Assembly: GCA_005882635.1 (NCBI GenBank)
Contig: VBFG01000040.1
Location: forward strand, 1-32,248
Direction: 5' to 3'
Length of the DNA stretch: 32,248 bases
Source: Chloroflexota bacterium
Lineage (GTDB): Bacteria; Chloroflexota; Limnocylindria; Limnocylindrales; CSP1-4
How positions within the stretch are numbered: position 1 is the first letter of the stretch; each line of letters opens with the position of its first letter. Position numbers and translations under genes: made by a program. Under the pieces are notes generated by a model, which had not been told where the DNA came from, did not search any database, and was given only the letters and a program-made list of their open reading frames with translations. This document shows positions 23,585-32,139 of the stretch, piece by piece.

Positions 23585-24949
23585 TTAGAACTGCTCCAGG
23601 TACTTCTCGACTTCCCAGTCGCTGACCTGGGTGCGGTACTCGTCCCACTCCGCGCGCTTCGCCTCGACGTAATGGGTCAGGACGTGGTCGCCGAGGGCCT
23701 CGGTGATCACGGAGTCCTTCTCCAGCTCGTCGATCGCCTCGCCGAGCGTGCCGGGCAGCTCGCGGATGCCCTTCGACGCGATCGTCGCGGCATCCATCTC
23801 GAACAGGCTCTCTTCGACCGGATCACCCAGCGTCAGCCCCCGCTCGACGCCGTCCAGCCCGGCCGCGATCATCGCGGCGAAGGCGAGGTAGGTGTTGGAC
23901 GACGGGTCCGGGCACCGGACCTCGACCCGCGTCCCCTCGATGGACTTCCCCGGCGACACCTTCGGCACGCGGATGAGCGCCGAGCGGTTCGTCCGACCCC
24001 ACGTCAGGTAGGTCGGAGCCTCGAAGCCGGGCACGAGTCGCTTGTACGAGTTCACCAGCGGCGCCAGGACGGCGATCATCCCGCGGGCGTGGGCGAGGAT
24101 CCCGGCCATATACGAGCGGGCCACGTCGGACAACCCGTACTTGTTGTCCGGGTCGGCGAAGGCATTCCGCTCGTCGGCGATCGACCACAGGCTCTGGTGG
24201 GTGTGCATGCCCGAGCCGTTGATCCCGTGGATCGGCTTCGGCATGAACGTGGCGTAGAGGCCGTGCTGCTGGGCGATCGCCTTGAGCGCGAACTTGAACG
24301 TGATCGCGTTGTCGGCCGTCCGCAGCGCGTCGCTGTACTCGAAGTCGATCTCGTGCTGGCCGACCGCGACCTCGTGGTGGGCCGCCTCGACCCGGATCCC
24401 GAACGCCTCGAGGGCGTCGACCATGTCCTGGCGGATCTCCTGGGCGAGGTCCGTCGAGAAGTCGAAGTAGCCGGCCTGGTCGTGGGGCAACGGCTCGATC
24501 CCGCCGTCGACGCCACGGCGGAACAGGAAGAACTCGAGCTCCGGGCCCGTGTTGACGACGTAGCCGAGCTTCTTCGCCCGCTCCACCTGGCGGCGCAGGA
24601 CGCCGCGCGGATCGCCGACGAACGGCTCGCCGCCGGGGGTGAACACGTCGCAGATGACGCGGGCGGTGCCGCGCGGGCCCGCGGCCTTCTGCCACGGGAT
24701 CTCGGAGAACGTGCTCATGTCGGGCATGAGGTACTGGTCGCTCTCGGCGATCCGGGTGAAGCCCTCGATCGAGCTGCCGTCGAACCACGTCCCGTGACGG
24801 ACCGAGCCCTCGAGCTGGTGGATCGGGATGGTGACGGCCTTGACGGCTCCGATGATGTCCGTGAACTGGAGCTGGACGAAGCGGATGCCGCTCTCTTTCG
24901 CGGCCTCGATCTTCTCGGCTCCGTCGACTGCCTCGCGCGCGATGACCAC
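23585..24949 (-). CDS. glnA: Glutamine synthetase type I (GSI-alpha-like)
   Basis: Makes glutamine from glutamate, ammonia and ATP in the cytoplasm. The 454-residue protein has all main motifs: the DGSSIEGF loop (the conserved Asp-Gly-Ser-Ser block), GPELEFFLF with metal-binding Glu, the AHHEVAVGQHEIDF stretch, the FMPKPIHGINGSGMHTHQSL block and the NRSALIRVP / EVRCPDPSSNTYLAFAAM segments. The adenylylation-site Tyr motif of GSI-beta is absent from the C-terminal region, and the length fits GSI-alpha, so control by GlnE is unlikely. The start is GTG 24949, supported by a strong AAGGAGG 8 nt upstream (24958-24964). A PucR regulator lies upstream on the same strand, 145 bp away. Confidence 0.96.
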   Translation of the reverse strand: MVIAREAVDGAEKIEAAKESGIRFVQLQFTDIIGAVKAVTIPIHQLEGSVRHGTWFDGSSIEGFTRIAESDQYLMPDMSTFSEIPWQKAAGPRGTARVICDVFTPGGEPFVGDPRGVLRRQVERAKKLGYVVNTGPELEFFLFRRGVDGGIEPLPHDQAGYFDFSTDLAQEIRQDMVDALEAFGIRVEAAHHEVAVGQHEIDFEYSDALRTADNAITFKFALKAIAQQHGLYATFMPKPIHGINGSGMHTHQSLWSIADERNAFADPDNKYGLSDVARSYMAGILAHARGMIAVLAPLVNSYKRLVPGFEAPTYLTWGRTNRSALIRVPKVSPGKSIEGTRVEVRCPDPSSNTYLAFAAMIAAGLDGVERGLTLGDPVEESLFEMDAATIASKGIRELPGTLGEAIDELEKDSVITEALGDHVLTHYVEAKRAEWDEYRTQVSDWEVEKYLEQF

Positions 24950-24957
24950 CGATGCTG

Positions 24958-24964
24958 CCTCCTT
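24958..24964 (-). promoter_or_regulatory. glnA Shine-Dalgarno deciding the GTG start
   Basis: Minus-strand AAGGAGG, 8 nt before GTG 24949. It excludes the longer upstream in-frame start at 25015. Confidence 0.8.
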
Positions 24965-25094
24965 CGTGCGGCTGGGCGTCGGGTCCGATCGAGCGCGATC
25001 TTGTGCTGGACGCACGATTCGAGCCCCTCGGACCGGGTGCGGTCAGGATAACCGGCGAATCGGGCTCCGAGAAGGTTGCGACGGTCGACCAAGG

Positions 25095-26567
25095 TTAGTC
25101 ATCTTGCACAAGTCTGAGCGCGAGCGCGATCGGGAAGCGGACCTCCGGATCGGCGAGGCTCCAACCCGTCAGGGCCTCGATCCGGCGGATCCGGTAGGCG
25201 ATCGTGTTGCGATGGACCCCGAGTGTCGCGGCGGCCTCCGCCAGGCCGGGTTGATCGAGGAGCGCGCGCAGCGTCGCCAGCCGCTCACGGCGCACGTCCG
25301 GCCGGCCCTGGAGCAGCGGCTCCAGGAGGGCCCGTGCCTGTCGCTCACCCTCGGGAAGGTTGTGCAGATTGCCCAGCAGCCGGTACGCCGGCAGCCGGTC
25401 GGCCCGAGCCACCGCCGGCGGCGCGGCGAGGCGTTCCGCGGCCTCGAGCGTGGCGCGGGCGTCGGCCTCGGCGGCCGAGCGGGCGCCGGCGGCCACGAAC
25501 GGCCGCGACACCGCGACCGGTCGACCGAGCGTCGCGGCGATCCGGGCAGCCAGCAGGCGTCCGTCCGCGTCGTCCGGCAGGGCGGCGGCGACCGCCCGGA
25601 GGTCGACGCTCTGGGCGTCCCCGCGGAGCCTCATCCGCCTGGCCGGGGCGAGTCCCCGGAGATCCCGTCGGATCGCCTCGCGTCGCTCGGCGGTGTCGTC
25701 CACATCGGCGGAGCCCTGGCGGGCGACGATCACGACCCACGGCGGTCCGTCGGCCGGCAGCGTCTCCCGCCGGGCCGTGTCGATCGCCCGGCCGACCGCC
25801 TCCTCCCGCACCAACTCCAGGGCGAGCAGCCCCGCGACCCGGTCGGTCGCGACCCGCTCGAGCTCGCTCGGCGCCCGCTCGCCGAGGAGCGCCAGGGCGC
25901 CGGCCTCGGAGTCGTCGCCGGACAGCGGCAGCGGCACCCGCGCCGCCGCCGCTCGACGCTTCCGGTGGTACGCCGCGACCGCGGCCGCGGCGTCGGGTGC
26001 GTCGGCCGGCGCGTGCACCGCCAGCGAGGCGCCGCGCCGCCCCTCGATCGCCACGGCCCGCCCGAGGAAGCCGGCGATCGCCGCGGCCAGCCCCTGCGTA
26101 CCGCCTCCCGCCAGCGCCACCTGCTCCAGTCGGTTCTCGAGGAGGGTCGCCTGCCGCTCGAGCTCCGCGCGGTGATTGACGAGGAAGCCGATGGCGCTCC
26201 GCTCGATCGCCGCCGGGTCGCCCGGTCCGGCATCGATGACCGGCACCCGGGCCGCGGATCCTGCCCGGACCAGTGCCTCGGCGACCCCGCCCGACCCCGG
26301 GCCCGCATCGGCCACGAGGACGAGCCCGACCGCACGCGCCTCGGCCGCGCCCCGGACCAGCGCCTCGAGGCTATCGTCGTCGGGCGCGACGATCGCCAGT
26401 GCCGCGGCCGGGATGATCGCCAGATCACCCGGCTCGAGCGCGTCGAACGCCGGGACGCGGGCCCGCATCAGGCGGACCCAGGCGACGTCTCGGGCCGGCC
26501 CCTGATCAGGGACCAGCCATCGGGCGCCGGGCAGGACCGCCGAGCGAAGGGCCTCCAGCGTGGCCAC
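25095..26567 (-). CDS. PucR-family transcriptional regulator
   Basis: A 490-residue regulator. The N-terminal ~125 residues form a PucR-type ligand domain (DALEPGDLAIIPAAALAIV and a Gly/Ala-rich sheet-helix pattern). A GGDEF-like/GAF-like middle follows, and the C-terminal PucR HTH contains EAAATLGVHRNTIAYRIRRI. The family senses purine, amino acid or nitrogen metabolites. The start is GTG 26567; it follows resB by 10 bp on the same strand, so it may be read from the same transcript. Its position upstream of glnA suggests nitrogen control, which is inference. Confidence 0.9.
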   Translation of the reverse strand: MATLEALRSAVLPGARWLVPDQGPARDVAWVRLMRARVPAFDALEPGDLAIIPAAALAIVAPDDDSLEALVRGAAEARAVGLVLVADAGPGSGGVAEALVRAGSAARVPVIDAGPGDPAAIERSAIGFLVNHRAELERQATLLENRLEQVALAGGGTQGLAAAIAGFLGRAVAIEGRRGASLAVHAPADAPDAAAAVAAYHRKRRAAAARVPLPLSGDDSEAGALALLGERAPSELERVATDRVAGLLALELVREEAVGRAIDTARRETLPADGPPWVVIVARQGSADVDDTAERREAIRRDLRGLAPARRMRLRGDAQSVDLRAVAAALPDDADGRLLAARIAATLGRPVAVSRPFVAAGARSAAEADARATLEAAERLAAPPAVARADRLPAYRLLGNLHNLPEGERQARALLEPLLQGRPDVRRERLATLRALLDQPGLAEAAATLGVHRNTIAYRIRRIEALTGWSLADPEVRFPIALALRLVQDD

Positions 26568-26577
26568 GGTCGGGCCG

Positions 26578-28041
26578 CTACCCGACGGCGGGCGGCGCAG
26601 GTGCGGGCGCGGTCGCGACCCGGCGACGGGCGACGAGATCGTCGAGGAGCCGCCCGAACTCCCGCTCGACGTCGACGTAGCGATCCGACCGGGCCACGAT
26701 CGCGAGCGCGCCCTCGGCGTTCAGCCGGGCCCAGATCCGGCGCCGCGGCAGGTAGAACGAGATCGCGATGCCGGCGATCAGGAAGGCGAACGCCGACCAG
26801 ACGATGCCCTGCCCCGGATCCTTCTTGGCGATGATCAGCGTGTAGTCCGTGAAGCGACGGACGCCGACCGAGAAGTCGAGGCCCTGCGGCACCTGCGCCT
26901 CGCCGGCCGCGACCGCGATCGGCGACAGGTAGTCCACCTTGGGCGTCCCGTCGGATTCCTGGCCGGTGACGACGTACGGGACCACGAGCAGCACCCCGGT
27001 CCCGTTCGTCGCCCGCTGGAGGAGCATCTCCAGCCCGACGTCGCGGCCGGGCACGGACAGCGTCCCGTACGGGAAGCCCGACGCAGTGTCGGTGAGCGGG
27101 ACGGGCCCGTCCCACAACGGCTTGCCGTTCGCGTCGCTGATCAGGAGCTCAGGCGCCGGCCCGAACCCATTCTGGTGGAAGGTGTAGCCCGCCACCGCCA
27201 GCGGGTCGTTGACCCGGATCGTCTTGCGGGCGATCTGCTGGCCGTTCTGGAACACGGCGAGGTCGGTCGTGAAGTCGGTCGCCTGCCCGGTCTGGACGAA
27301 CCCCGGTGCCTCGAAGTCGTAGTTCTTGACGACGAGCAGGTCCGGCGTCCCGATCGGCTGGACCGTCAGCGAGTCGCCCTCGGCGATGACGAGGCCCTGC
27401 TCGTCGCCGAACCGCCACGTCACGACGGCGGCGACGAGGAACAGGATCAGCCCGAGGTGGGTGAGCAGCGTCGCCAGCTTCGTCCAGCGATGGCGGTCGC
27501 CGTAGAGGTAGTGGACGCCGTCGACCTCCGCCTCGCGCACGCGGAAGCGTGCACCGCGGAGCGCCGCCCGGACGTCGGCCGCCGCGACGCCCGTCATCGC
27601 CGCCCGGTCCGGCAGCGTCGGATCGTAGAAGGCGTCCGGCTGGGCGACCCGGATCTCGGCCGACTGGCGCCACAGCTTCGGTGTCCGCTCGAGCGTGCAG
27701 ACGACGATCGACACGACGAGGACGACGAGCCCGATCGTGAACCACGTCGACGAGAAGATGTGGAAGACCTGGAGGCGCTCCATCGCATCGACGAGGCCGC
27801 GGCCGAAGACCGGGTCGTAGCGGGCATGCATGCCGGCCATCGCCGACTCGTAGTCGCCGACGGAGCGGAACGCGAAGCTCGGCAGCTGGCGGATCGTCAT
27901 CCCGACGACTGCGAGCAGCGACAGGACGATGATCTGGACGACGGCGAAGTCGACCGAGGTGAAGAGGCGGAGGACCGTCCGGCCCAGGCGCTCGAAGACG
28001 TCCGGGGCGGGCGGCCGGGCCGATTCGGCCCACGTGGTCAC
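26578..28041 (-). CDS. resB: Cytochrome c biogenesis protein ResB
   Basis: Membrane partner of ResC in system II cytochrome c maturation, thought to move haem and hold apocytochrome. The protein is 487 residues from GTG 28041. It has an N-terminal pair of membrane segments around the family opening (TSVDFAVVQIIVLSLLAVVG), a third near WFTIGLVVLVVSIVVCTLER, a fourth at TKLATLLTHLGLILFLVAAV with a haem-ligand-type His, a large extracytoplasmic domain including NDPLAVAGYTFHQNG, and a final membrane segment before a cytoplasmic tail. No ccsA/resC is in the window. Longer in-frame starts would overlap the upstream gene. There is no SD at the chosen start. Confidence 0.88.
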   Translation of the reverse strand: MTTWAESARPPAPDVFERLGRTVLRLFTSVDFAVVQIIVLSLLAVVGMTIRQLPSFAFRSVGDYESAMAGMHARYDPVFGRGLVDAMERLQVFHIFSSTWFTIGLVVLVVSIVVCTLERTPKLWRQSAEIRVAQPDAFYDPTLPDRAAMTGVAAADVRAALRGARFRVREAEVDGVHYLYGDRHRWTKLATLLTHLGLILFLVAAVVTWRFGDEQGLVIAEGDSLTVQPIGTPDLLVVKNYDFEAPGFVQTGQATDFTTDLAVFQNGQQIARKTIRVNDPLAVAGYTFHQNGFGPAPELLISDANGKPLWDGPVPLTDTASGFPYGTLSVPGRDVGLEMLLQRATNGTGVLLVVPYVVTGQESDGTPKVDYLSPIAVAAGEAQVPQGLDFSVGVRRFTDYTLIIAKKDPGQGIVWSAFAFLIAGIAISFYLPRRRIWARLNAEGALAIVARSDRYVDVEREFGRLLDDLVARRRVATAPAPAPPAVG

Positions 28042-28072
28042 GGGGCTGGCGATCGGTCGGTCCTCCGGAAGG

Positions 28073-29374
28073 TCAGACGGGAGTCGGTTCGGCGCGAGCC
28101 GGCTCGCCCAGCGCTGGTGACGACGTCGCCGGCGTCGTGACGGATCCCGCGGCCGCGAGCGCGCGGGCAAAGTCGGCGATCAGGTCGTCGACGTCCTCGA
28201 GCCCGACCGAGCAGCGGAGCAGGCCGGGCGTGATCCCCGCCGCCGTGAGCGCCGCGTCGTCGAGCTGGCGGTGGGTCGTCGACGGCGGGTGGGTGACGAT
28301 CGTGAAGACGCTCCCCAGCGACGCCGTCCGGGCCGGGATCGACAGGCTGTCGATGAATGCCTCGCCGGCGGCGCGGCCGCCGGCGAGCTCGAACGCGAGC
28401 ATGCCGCCTCCCCGTGCGAGCTGCCGTGCGGCGGTCGCGTGCTGCGGGTGGCTCGCCAGCGCGGGGTGCCAGACCCGCGTCACCCCAGGCTGCGCCTCGA
28501 GCCAGGCGGACAGCGTTGCCGCCGTCGCGGAGTGGCGCTCCATCCGGAGGGCGAGCGTCGAGAGGCCGCGCATGGCGAGGAAGGCCGCGTGCGGGTCCAG
28601 GCTCGCGCCCGTGTCGACCTCGAAGTCGCGGACGCGGCCGACGAGCGACGCCGAGCCGACGACGACGCCGGCCATGACGTCGGAGTGGCCGGACAGGTAC
28701 TTGGTGGCGGACTCGCAGACCAGGTCGGCACCGAGCTCCAGCGGCCGGCACAGATACGGCGACGCGAACGTGTTGTCGACGACGTAGGTCGCGCCGAACC
28801 GGTGGGCCAGGCCGGCCAGCGCCGCGTGGTCGGCCACGACGATCGTCGGGTTGGAGATGGTCTCCGCGTAGAGGACGCGGGTCGGGGCGAGCGCGAGCGC
28901 GGCCTCGACCGCGGCGAGATCGGTCACGTCGACGAAGTCGACCCGGACGCCGAGCCGGCCGAAGACGTTGAGCAGTTGGGCCCGGGTGGTTCCATACGAT
29001 GCCTGGGTCGCGACGATCCGGTCGCCGGAGGACAGCAGCGTCCCGAGCGCGCCGTGGATCGCGCCCATCCCCGTGGCGAAGGCGAAGGCGGCCTCGGCGC
29101 CCTCCAGCTCGGCGACCGCCGCAGCGAACGCCGCGACGGTCGGGTTGTCGAGCCGGCCGTATGAGTAACCGGCGATCTGCCGCGTCGTGACCGCGCCCAG
29201 CTCGGCGGCGTCGGCGGTCGTGAACGTGACGGACTGGTAGATGGGGACGGACGTCGGCGGCTGGTCGACGATCGGGATCCGATGGGCGGCCCGGATCGCC
29301 CGGGTCGCGAAGCCGCGCGGCGTGACGGGGGCGATGTCGCCGGCGGACGGTCGCCGGCCGGTCGGTTCGGCCAT
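28073..29374 (-). CDS. Cys/Met-metabolism PLP-dependent enzyme (cystathionine gamma-lyase/synthase or methionine gamma-lyase group)
   Basis: A 433-residue fold-I trans-sulfuration enzyme. Lys225 in ESATKYLSGHSDV binds PLP. YSYGRLDNPT at 70-79 contains the phosphate-binding Tyr-x-Arg, Asp200 lies in VVDNTFASPYL, and SLGSVFTIVTHPPSTTH is the usual late block. The trans-sulfuration, sulfhydrylase and lyase subgroups cannot be told apart by eye. ATG 29374 has TAGGAT 7 nt upstream and no SD. The last ~25 residues are Ala/Pro-rich. It lies 10 bp after the GGDEF gene and 31 bp before resB. Confidence 0.92.
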   Translation of the reverse strand: MAEPTGRRPSAGDIAPVTPRGFATRAIRAAHRIPIVDQPPTSVPIYQSVTFTTADAAELGAVTTRQIAGYSYGRLDNPTVAAFAAAVAELEGAEAAFAFATGMGAIHGALGTLLSSGDRIVATQASYGTTRAQLLNVFGRLGVRVDFVDVTDLAAVEAALALAPTRVLYAETISNPTIVVADHAALAGLAHRFGATYVVDNTFASPYLCRPLELGADLVCESATKYLSGHSDVMAGVVVGSASLVGRVRDFEVDTGASLDPHAAFLAMRGLSTLALRMERHSATAATLSAWLEAQPGVTRVWHPALASHPQHATAARQLARGGGMLAFELAGGRAAGEAFIDSLSIPARTASLGSVFTIVTHPPSTTHRQLDDAALTAAGITPGLLRCSVGLEDVDDLIADFARALAAAGSVTTPATSSPALGEPARAEPTPV

Positions 29375-29381
29375 CCGGCCG

Positions 29382-29387
29382 ATCCTA
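29382..29387 (-). promoter_or_regulatory. Candidate -10 box of the PLP-enzyme gene
   Basis: Minus-strand TAGGAT ends 7 nt before ATG 29374. Its first three bases are the TAG stop of the upstream GGDEF gene. Confidence 0.4.
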
Positions 29388-30776
29388 CACCGAGTTGTCG
29401 GCCCGCTTGCGCGGGCGTCCGGTCCGCGTCGTCGCGGCCTTTGCCGGCGCTGGAGTCGTCCCTGGCGCGGCCTGTCCCGCCGCGGCCGCCACGGGTCCCG
29501 CCGTCGAGGCCGCGGTGCCGTTGTCGAAGACCGGATCGCCAACGCCGCCGAGGTCGGGGACGGGCACCCCGCTGACGCGGTTTCGGCCCGCCCGCTTCGA
29601 GCGATACATCGACGTGTCGGCGGTGATCATCAGCTCGTCGCTCGTCCGGCCGTCGTCGGGATAGCTGACCACGCCGATCGAGATGGACGGCTGGATCGCC
29701 GAGCCGGCCACCGGCACCCGGAGGTCGGCGACCTCCTGGCGGATCTTCTCCGCAAGGACGTAGGCGCCGGTCGGATCGGTCTCCGGCAGGAGCACGACGA
29801 ACTCGTCGCCGCCGTAGCGGGCCGCCGTGTCGATCCGCCGTCCACCAGAGCGGATCACTTCGCCGACGCCGCGGAGGACGCGGTCTCCGAAGAAGTGGCC
29901 GTGCCGGTCGTTGATCTGCTTGAGCTCGTCGAGGTCCATCATGAGGAGACAGAAGCCGCGCCCCGACCGGGCGCTGCGGGCGATCTCGCGCTCGACGGCG
30001 GCGAAGAAGAACGTCCGGTTGAAGAGACCCGTCAGCGGATCGATCGTCGACAGCCGGATCGCCGCGTCCCGGGCCCGCCGCTGTTCGCGGGCGATGACCA
30101 TCGCCACGTAGGCCAGGAGGACGAGCGCGGTGAGGTTGATCCCGGCGACGGCGACGGTCTGCGGCGGGATCCCGGCCGAACCCGGCGGGGCGATCGCGAC
30201 GATGTAGGCGAGGGAGGCCGCCGCGGCCAGCCCGAACGTGACCCTCGGGCTCACGACGAGGGCCGCTCCGCCGACGATCAGCGGGAAGGTGAAGAAGAAC
30301 GGGCTGGCGTCGCGCCCGGTCAGGACGATGAGGAGCGTCGCGAAGGTGATCGCGACGCTTCCCTCGAGGACGAACTTGGCGGTCCCGAGGGCGCCGGTCG
30401 GGAGCAGATCGTGAACGACGACCACGAACAGGCCAGCCGCAGCGAGCAGGGCGAAGATCGCCGGCTGGGTGTCGCGCCAGAGCCCGGTCAGGGCCACGAT
30501 CGTCGACGTCGCGAGGATGAAGACCCACGACACGATCCGGACCACGCGGTCGTACGCGCCCGGCGGGACAGCCCCGGGCTCGGCCAGATCCGCCTGTGTC
30601 TCGCCGAGGACGGCCGCCATCTCGGCAGCTCGGCCGTCGCCGGCGTCGCGGGCGGTCGTGGTCGCGGGCAGTGGTCCGCTGCGGCCGAGGAGTGGCGGCA
30701 GCAGCACGCTGCCCATCACCGCCAGGTTGGCGATGACGGCGAGCAGGATCAGCGTCTGGACGGGCTCCACCGTCAC
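29385..30776 (-). CDS. Membrane GGDEF diguanylate cyclase
   Basis: A 463-residue protein with about seven hydrophobic segments in residues 5-230 and a cytoplasmic GGDEF domain at about 240-410. The active-site loop is RYGGDEF with GGDEF at 322-326, intact for c-di-GMP synthesis. RRID at 313-316 is placed five residues before GGDEF, so an inhibitory I-site for product feedback is present. The tail (about 415-463) is disordered, Ala/Pro/Thr-rich and ends in basic residues. No extracellular sensor domain is visible, so the membrane region itself may sense. The start is GTG 30776, with GTG 30770 as alternative. Confidence 0.93.
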   Translation of the reverse strand: MTVEPVQTLILLAVIANLAVMGSVLLPPLLGRSGPLPATTTARDAGDGRAAEMAAVLGETQADLAEPGAVPPGAYDRVVRIVSWVFILATSTIVALTGLWRDTQPAIFALLAAAGLFVVVVHDLLPTGALGTAKFVLEGSVAITFATLLIVLTGRDASPFFFTFPLIVGGAALVVSPRVTFGLAAAASLAYIVAIAPPGSAGIPPQTVAVAGINLTALVLLAYVAMVIAREQRRARDAAIRLSTIDPLTGLFNRTFFFAAVEREIARSARSGRGFCLLMMDLDELKQINDRHGHFFGDRVLRGVGEVIRSGGRRIDTAARYGGDEFVVLLPETDPTGAYVLAEKIRQEVADLRVPVAGSAIQPSISIGVVSYPDDGRTSDELMITADTSMYRSKRAGRNRVSGVPVPDLGGVGDPVFDNGTAASTAGPVAAAAGQAAPGTTPAPAKAATTRTGRPRKRADNSV

Positions 30777-30941
30777 ACTCCATCTGGAGGGACGCGGGGC
30801 ACGCGCGTCCCAGTTGGCCGCATCGTAGACCGTCAGGAGTCGGTCAAGAACCTCGCGGCGGTGCGGGCGAGCCTCGCGATCACCTTTCGGGTGCGGCTGC
30901 GCAACGCGCGGCGAACGCTGTCCTCGGGCGCGCGTGATGGC

Positions 30942-31427
30942 CTAGCGCGTCCCCCACTGGTACGACTGCTTGACCATCCGGAGGTACACGAACGTCTCGG
31001 TCTCGCGGACCCCGTCGATCGTGCGCAGGCGCTCCGCCAGGAAGCGGAGGAGGCCCTCGTTGTCCTCGCAGACGGTCTCGATCAGGATGTCGTACGTCCC
31101 CGCGGTAATCACGACGTAGTCGACCTCCGGCATCTCGGCGCACCGCGCGGCGACGTCCATCAGCCGGTCGGCCTCGCAGCGGATTCCGATCATCGCCATC
31201 TGCTGGAAGCCGAGCTTCAGCGGGTCGGTGACGCCGACCACCTGGAGGATCCCTCGGTCGACGAGGCGGTTCGTCCGAGCACGGACCGCCGCCTCGGACA
31301 CCCCGAGCTCGGCCGCGATCTGGGTGAACGGCCGGCGACCGTCCTGCTGGAGGTGCTCGATGATCCGTTTGTCGAGCTCCGAGACCTCGTCGCCGGAGCG
31401 ACCCGTCGACCGCCGCGGGGCGGTCAC
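30942..31427 (-). CDS. Lrp/AsnC-family transcriptional regulator
   Basis: A 161-residue regulator with an N-terminal winged HTH (about 16-62: ELDKRIIEHLQQDGRRPFTQ, then EAAVRARTNRLVDRGIL) and a C-terminal RAM ligand domain (about 75-150) ending TFVYLRMVKQSYQWG. The family binds amino acids. The ending and VVGVTDPLKLGF block are the common Lrp pattern. The start is GTG 31427, which overlaps the stop of the upstream lipoprotein gene (GTGA), so the two are coupled. GTG codons slightly downstream are alternatives. Confidence 0.93.
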   Translation of the reverse strand: MTAPRRSTGRSGDEVSELDKRIIEHLQQDGRRPFTQIAAELGVSEAAVRARTNRLVDRGILQVVGVTDPLKLGFQQMAMIGIRCEADRLMDVAARCAEMPEVDYVVITAGTYDILIETVCEDNEGLLRFLAERLRTIDGVRETETFVYLRMVKQSYQWGTR

Positions 31428-32074
31428 GGCGTCTTGCTCGGCTTGGGGGTCTTGGCCGGGGCCTTCGTCGGGGCCGTCGAGACCGACGGCTTCGGGGTCG
31501 GCTCAGGGGTTCGCGACGGGATGTCGATGACGGAATGCTGCGTCAGCGGCCACAGCAGCGGATCGAGGACCGCGACGATCCGTGCCGCCATGGCCTGGCG
31601 CGACGCGTCGGGCGGTGAGGGGGCGCGGGCGCTGATCGGCCCGAACTGGATCAGGATGTTCAGCCCGGCGATCGAATACGGCGCCTCGTCGCCGACCGGC
31701 GCCTCGCCGGCCTTCCAGTGAACAGTCCTCTTCAGGACCGCCGACGACGAGTACTGGGTGATTCGCAGCGGCCAGTTGTTGATCTCGGCGTTGATCAACT
31801 TGACGATCGCGGGATTGCCGGTCTCGGAGTTCGCGTTGTTGGCGACGAGCCCCAGCTTCGCCGCGCCGAGGGCGAGGAAGATCTGGTCGGCGGTGACCGG
31901 CTCGTGGAGATGGGGATCGGGCGTGACCACCGGGGTAGGCAAGGGCGTCGGCGAGCCCGATGCCGCGTTCGAGCCGCCGCAGGCGATCACCAGGCTGGTC
32001 GCGATGGCCGCAACGAATCCGGCCACCCCTCCCGGCAGCCGGCGCCCCCGCGCGATCTGATTCGAATGTCGCAT
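31424..32074 (-). CDS. Hypothetical lipoprotein
   Basis: A 216-residue protein from ATG 32074, with a signal sequence and a good lipobox (VIAC, Cys32). A Pro/Thr-rich linker follows (SPTPLPTPVVTPDPH), then a ~120-residue domain with a single clear region (HEPVTADQIFLALGAAKLGL) and a C-terminal tail of about 28 residues made of Pro, Thr, Lys and Ser. I do not recognise the domain. TAGCAT lies 11 nt before the ATG. It precedes and overlaps the Lrp gene. Confidence 0.8.
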   Translation of the reverse strand: MRHSNQIARGRRLPGGVAGFVAAIATSLVIACGGSNAASGSPTPLPTPVVTPDPHLHEPVTADQIFLALGAAKLGLVANNANSETGNPAIVKLINAEINNWPLRITQYSSSAVLKRTVHWKAGEAPVGDEAPYSIAGLNILIQFGPISARAPSPPDASRQAMAARIVAVLDPLLWPLTQHSVIDIPSRTPEPTPKPSVSTAPTKAPAKTPKPSKTP

Positions 32075-32139
32075 CGCCGGGCGGGATGCTAGCACGGCCT
32101 TCGTGGCCCACGGACCCCTGACAGAAGTACGGCTCGTGA

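Noticed and set aside
23294-25051. A 585-residue plus-strand frame
   Set aside because: It lies antisense to glutamine synthetase, whose motifs are unambiguous.
24828-26834. A 668-residue plus-strand frame
   Set aside because: It is antisense to the PucR gene and is Arg/Gly/Asp-rich without domains.
29241-31721. An 826-residue plus-strand frame, the longest in the window
   Set aside because: It is antisense to the GGDEF, Lrp and lipoprotein genes, which carry clear motifs; length alone means little at this GC.
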